Assembly: GCA_038233555.1 (NCBI GenBank)
Contig: JBBSLT010000104.1
Location: 1-8,327 of the forward strand
Direction: 5' to 3'
Source of the DNA: JADDRA01 sp038233555
GTDB lineage: Bacteria; Actinomycetota; Acidimicrobiia; Acidimicrobiales; CADCSY01
Length of the DNA stretch: 8,327 nt
The position numbers and the translations under genes are program-made. Positions 5,663-8,327 of this stretch are shown here, in pieces. The notes under the pieces were generated by a model, which saw only the letters and a list, made by a program, of their open reading frames with translations, was not told the origin of the DNA and made no database searches. Each line of letters begins with the position of its first letter. Position 1 is the first letter of the stretch.

Positions 5663-6696
5663 CGACGACGGACGGCGGTCACGGCGAAGCTTGCCGGGCC
5701 GAACAACGCCTCGGAGATGCGGGCGAGGTTGACGTTGAGGACATCGGCACCCTCGCCGGACACCGTCTCCAGCGTCGCCAGCGCCGGCCCCTCGTGGCGG
5801 GCGACGTCACCGAAGCCCCGGTGGGCCAACAGGGCGAGCCAGGTCTCGGCGTGCAGCGGGCGCCCGGGGGCCAGGTCGGCGGTCACCGGGTCGACCGCCC
5901 TGGCCCAGGCGGTTGGGCTGGTGCCCACCACCGCCACCCGGCCACCGCCGGCCAGGGCGGCCGCCGCCAGGTCGGCCAGCTCGAGCTGGGAGGCCAGCGC
6001 CAGGCGGTCGACGCACCCACAGAGCACCAGCCCCCCCAGCGCCCCCTCGGCCACTCCCCGCAGATGATCGAGCGCCTCGCCCAAACGAGCTTCGGAACCG
6101 GACTCGTTGGCCGCCTCCACCCGATCGGCCTCGGGGTCGACCCCGTAGGCGTCGATGCCGTCAGCCACCAGGCGGTGCAAGAACGCCCCGTCGCCACACT
6201 CGGCCACCAGCACCCGCCCGCTCGTGCCCGAGAGCACCGCGGCTACCACGTCTTCGAAGGGGGTCACCCGGGCCGGTTCGGCTAGGCGGCGAACCTCATC
6301 GAGGACGGGGTCGGTGGTGGCCGTGGCCGCCTCCAGCGCCTTTACCCGGCCAGCCAGGAGCTTGAGGGCCGCCGCCCACGAGGTGGCCAGCTCCGAGACC
6401 TGTTGGGCCAGATAGCGGAAGTACCACTCCATGAGCTTGCGCAGTCCCCGCTTGAACGGGGCCAGGCCCGGAATGTTGGAGCCGGTGGGCACGTCGACGT
6501 CGACGAACGAAGCCCGGTCGGCGGCGGCGAGCACGGCGTCGAGGTCGTCGCCGCTGGCGGCGGCGGGGGCGAAGCGGGCAAAGACGAGGTCGAGCTCACG
6601 CTCCAACCCCGCCGGGATGTCTCCTGACGCCCGTCGCGCCGCCACCTCGTCCTCGATCTCCCGCACAACCTGGTCGAGCTCGAACGTCTCGCTCAT
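5659..6696 (-). CDS. Class I methyltransferase-like protein with degenerate SAM motif I
   Basis: The protein has 345 residues. Residues 1-125 are mostly helical and charged, with a segment DVDVPTGSNIPGL (66-78) and long helices around 80-123 that may form a coiled or oligomerising region. Residues 145-345 resemble a class I SAM-dependent methyltransferase: motif I region VLVAECGDGAFL (162-173), GVDPEAD (185-191) as the ribose-binding acidic loop, and HAETW...HRGF (282-295) as in O-antigen and capsule methyltransferases. The usual D-x-G-C-G-x-G is changed: the leading Asp is Val and the first Gly is Glu, so SAM binding may be weak or lost. The ATG at 6696 has GGAGG 8 bases upstream and overlaps the wzt stop as ATGA; a longer in-frame start at 6786 lies inside wzt and is rejected. 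Placed directly after wzt, it may cap or help measure the exported glycan. It could be a scaffold if inactive. Confidence 0.75.
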   Translation of the reverse strand: MSETFELDQVVREIEDEVAARRASGDIPAGLERELDLVFARFAPAAASGDDLDAVLAAADRASFVDVDVPTGSNIPGLAPFKRGLRKLMEWYFRYLAQQVSELATSWAAALKLLAGRVKALEAATATTDPVLDEVRRLAEPARVTPFEDVVAAVLSGTSGRVLVAECGDGAFLHRLVADGIDAYGVDPEADRVEAANESGSEARLGEALDHLRGVAEGALGGLVLCGCVDRLALASQLELADLAAAALAGGGRVAVVGTSPTAWARAVDPVTADLAPGRPLHAETWLALLAHRGFGDVARHEGPALATLETVSGEGADVLNVNLARISEALFGPASFAVTAVRRR

Positions 6697-7934
6697 GATG
6701 CCGCCCTCCGGCTCGCCGGTGCCGAGCCCGGCGCCACCGCCAGACGGTCGAGGTCGACGGAGGTGGGCAGCGCCACCGACCCCCACGCCTCGCTGGGGTT
6801 GACCACGTCGACGTGCTCCTGTTGCTCTCGCCAGTCGAACATGACCCCACCGTGCAGGCTGTGGACGCCGACGGTCACCGGGTAGTTGCCTTCCAGCAGC
6901 GGGATCGAGTCGAACACAAAGGCGATCTCGCCCGTGCCCTGGAGCGGCGGGAGCTCGTGGCCCTGGACCCAGGTGTTGTCCCCGTAGATGAGGTGGCCGT
7001 CGTGGGTGTGCAACGACAGGACGAACACCGCGTCCTCCACCGGCTGCACCGCCTCGTAGCCGATGCGCACGGTGACCGCCTCGCCGGTGCGGGCGTAGGG
7101 CCGTCCGGGCACGGGGTAGTCGATGGCGACGCTGCGGATGCGCACCCGCTGGTCGTGTTCGGGAGCATCCTGGTCCTCGGTGCCCTCGCCCAGGCCTCCG
7201 GCCACCATCTGGTCGCGAAAGGCCCGCACCGCCTCGCTCGGAGTGCCGTGTACCACCATCTCGCCGTGGTCGAGCACCACCGCCCGATCGCAGATCTGGC
7301 GGACCAGGTCGGCGCCGTGGGTGACGAAGACGATGGTGCGCCCGTCACGCTGGAACTGCTTGATGCGGTCGAGGCACTTGCGCTGGAACGACTCGTCGCC
7401 CACGGCCAGCACCTCGTCGACCAGCAACACGTCGGGCTCGACGTTGGTGGCCACCGAGAAGCCGAGGCGCACGTACATCCCCGAGGAGTAGTGCTTGACC
7501 TGGTGGTCGATGAAGCGTTCCATCTCGGCGAAGCTCACGATGTCGTCGAAGCGCTTGGCGATGTCGTGCTTGGTCAGCCCGAGGATCGAGCCGTTGAGAA
7601 AGACGTTCTCCCGCCCGGTCAGGTCGGGGTGGAATCCCGCCCCCAGCTCGAGCAACGAGGCCAACCGGCCCCGGACCCGGATCTCGCCGCTGGTAGGGGC
7701 AAGGATGCCGCCGGTGCACTTGAGCAGGGTCGACTTGCCCGACCCGTTGTGGCCGAGCAGCCCGGTGGTGTGGCCCTCCTCCACATCGAAGGCGATGTCG
7801 CGCAGGGCCCAGAAGTCTTCGGGCTTGGCCCGCTTGCGGTGATTGACCACCCGCTCCTTGAGCGACGACTGGCGATCGGTGCTGATGCGGAAGCGCTTGG
7901 AGACGTCAAGGACCTCGATGGCTACCCCCGACAT
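6693..7934 (-). CDS. Polysaccharide ABC exporter ATPase with glycan-binding C-terminal domain (Wzt)
   Basis: The 413-residue protein has a complete nucleotide-binding domain at about 5-245: Walker A G61-HNGSGKS, signature YSSGM (149-153) as typical for Wzt/TagH-type ATPases, Walker B VLLVDE ending at E174, and the H-loop His at 206. The segment at 38-46 (KPEDFWALR) is also typical of Wzt. After a charged linker (about 246-264), residues 265-390 form a beta-rich domain like the Wzt C-terminal carbohydrate-binding domain, including a GHLIYGDNTW-type segment (313-322) and a conserved late strand (EGNYPVTVGVHS). In the E. coli O9a system this domain recognises the modified end of the glycan before export. 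The ATG immediately follows the wzm stop codon (no gap) with GAGGAG 6 bases upstream. It energises the permease encoded upstream; the substrate is unknown. Confidence 0.95.
   Translation of the reverse strand: MSGVAIEVLDVSKRFRISTDRQSSLKERVVNHRKRAKPEDFWALRDIAFDVEEGHTTGLLGHNGSGKSTLLKCTGGILAPTSGEIRVRGRLASLLELGAGFHPDLTGRENVFLNGSILGLTKHDIAKRFDDIVSFAEMERFIDHQVKHYSSGMYVRLGFSVATNVEPDVLLVDEVLAVGDESFQRKCLDRIKQFQRDGRTIVFVTHGADLVRQICDRAVVLDHGEMVVHGTPSEAVRAFRDQMVAGGLGEGTEDQDAPEHDQRVRIRSVAIDYPVPGRPYARTGEAVTVRIGYEAVQPVEDAVFVLSLHTHDGHLIYGDNTWVQGHELPPLQGTGEIAFVFDSIPLLEGNYPVTVGVHSLHGGVMFDWREQQEHVDVVNPSEAWGSVALPTSVDLDRLAVAPGSAPASRRAAS
6705..6709 (-). promoter_or_regulatory. Strong ribosome binding site fixing the methyltransferase start
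   Basis: GGAGG on the minus strand, 8 bases before the ATG at 6696 and inside the end of wzt, decides between this start and the longer in-frame one at 6786. Confidence 0.75.
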
Positions 7935-8327
7935 CTACAGCTCCTCGGCGAAGTTGGCCTCGAGCCGGCCGAAGAGCTTGATGGCCAGGGCCAACAGGAC
8001 CGTGGCGATCAACCCGACGAGGGCCAGGTTGCGGAAGTACCACAGCGGCGAGGCATCGGGCAGGAGCAGGCCGCCCTCCTGGTTGACGACGATGCCGTAG
8101 AGGCCGCGCTGGAAGGCCAGCACCACCGAGGTCATGGGGTTGATCAGGGTGAGGCTGACGGGTAGCCCGGCACCGTTCAAGGTGCCGGCGATGACGCCCC
8201 AGGGGTAGACGATGGGAGTCATCCAGAACCAGGCCAGCAGGGCCAGCTCCAACAGGTGCTGGGTGTCGCGGGCGTAGACGTTGACGGCCGAGAGGAAGAT
8301 GGCCATGGCCGAGGTGAAGATGAGCAG
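7935..8327 (-). CDS. ABC-2 type polysaccharide export permease (Wzm), C-terminal part
   Basis: Only the last 130 residues are in the window; the frame is open to the right edge, so the ATG at 8306 is internal and not the real start. The fragment contains NVYARDTQHLLELALLAWFWMTPIVYP, a hallmark of Wzm/TagG permeases, split here as NVYARDTQ at about residues 16-23 of the fragment and TPIVYP shortly after. A membrane helix then runs near the end (about LALVGLIATVLLALAIKLF), followed by a short cytoplasmic tail ending FAEEL. Wzm dimers form the membrane channel that moves lipid-linked glycan across the cytoplasmic membrane, powered by Wzt from the adjacent gene. Full-length members have about 260-290 residues, so roughly half is missing to the right. 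Confidence 0.93.
   Translation of the reverse strand: MLIFTSAMAIFLSAVNVYARDTQHLLELALLAWFWMTPIVYPWGVIAGTLNGAGLPVSLTLINPMTSVVLAFQRGLYGIVVNQEGGLLLPDASPLWYFRNLALVGLIATVLLALAIKLFGRLEANFAEEL
7941..7946 (-). promoter_or_regulatory. Ribosome binding site of wzt inside the end of wzm
   Basis: GAGGAG on the minus strand, 6 bases before the wzt ATG and within the last codons of wzm, supports coupled translation of the two exporter subunits. Confidence 0.7.

Noticed and set aside
6031..6037. Seven-C run in the methyltransferase gene as a second slippage site
   Set aside because: It is shorter and far from the start of the gene, and such runs arise by chance in DNA this GC-rich.
4655..6067. 470-codon plus-strand open frame opposite the glycosyltransferase and methyltransferase genes
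   Set aside because: It spans two real genes on the other strand, is Gly-rich without motifs, and has no upstream signal.
6813..8165. 450-codon plus-strand open frame opposite wzt and wzm
   Set aside because: It is antisense to two firmly identified genes; its low-complexity Gly/His/Val/Asp-rich product is typical of shadow frames in GC-rich DNA and shows no domain.

Overview
The window is a GC-rich (by eye mid-to-high 60s percent), tightly packed cell-surface polysaccharide export and assembly locus. GC-rich third codon positions, GTG and TTG starts, leaderless-looking promoters and the gene families suggest a high-GC actinobacterium, perhaps of the Acidimicrobiia type. The taxon is an inference; no marker gene is present.

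Layout. Transcription on the minus strand runs from the right edge leftwards. First is the C-terminal end of a Wzm-type ABC-2 permease (7935-8327, cut by the window edge). It is followed by a Wzt-type ATPase with a C-terminal carbohydrate-binding domain (6693-7934), a methyltransferase-fold protein with a degenerate SAM motif I (5659-6696), and two tandemly duplicated GT4 glycosyltransferases (4571-5662 and 3495-4574). These five genes abut or overlap by 4 bases (TAG|ATG, ATGA, TTGA, TTGA), so they form one translationally coupled operon. After a 41-base gap comes a type II toxin-antitoxin pair: a ribbon-helix-helix antitoxin (3202-3453) overlapping a MazF/PemK-like toxin (2885-3205). Ten bases further on is a third, unrelated GT4 glycosyltransferase (1696-2874), whose ribosome binding site overlaps the toxin stop codon. 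On the plus strand, convergent with all of this, is a polytopic GT-C/GT39-like glycosyltransferase (131-1678). Bases 1-130 hold its promoter and possibly the end or start of another gene.

How it fits together. Cytoplasmic GT4 enzymes would build a glycan on a lipid carrier. The methyltransferase-like protein may cap it, help set its length or, if inactive, act as a scaffold. Wzt would recognise the finished chain through its C-terminal domain and drive export through Wzm. The membrane GT-C enzyme could use a polyprenyl-phosphate sugar to modify a product on the outer face of the membrane. The toxin-antitoxin module looks like a later insertion: its third-position GC is lower than that of the flanking operon genes.

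Most notable observations: (1) an identical 10-base CTAGCATCAG element lies at the same distance, with 6 bases between TAGCAT and the start codon, upstream of both the GT-C gene and the antitoxin gene, which predicts leaderless transcripts; (2) a MazF module is wired into a glycan operon with coupling to the downstream glycosyltransferase; (3) the glycosyltransferase duplicates have a conserved donor half and a diverged acceptor half; (4) a Wzt with a glycan-binding domain sits next to a methyltransferase that has lost part of its SAM motif. No RNA genes, CRISPR arrays or insertion sequences were seen.
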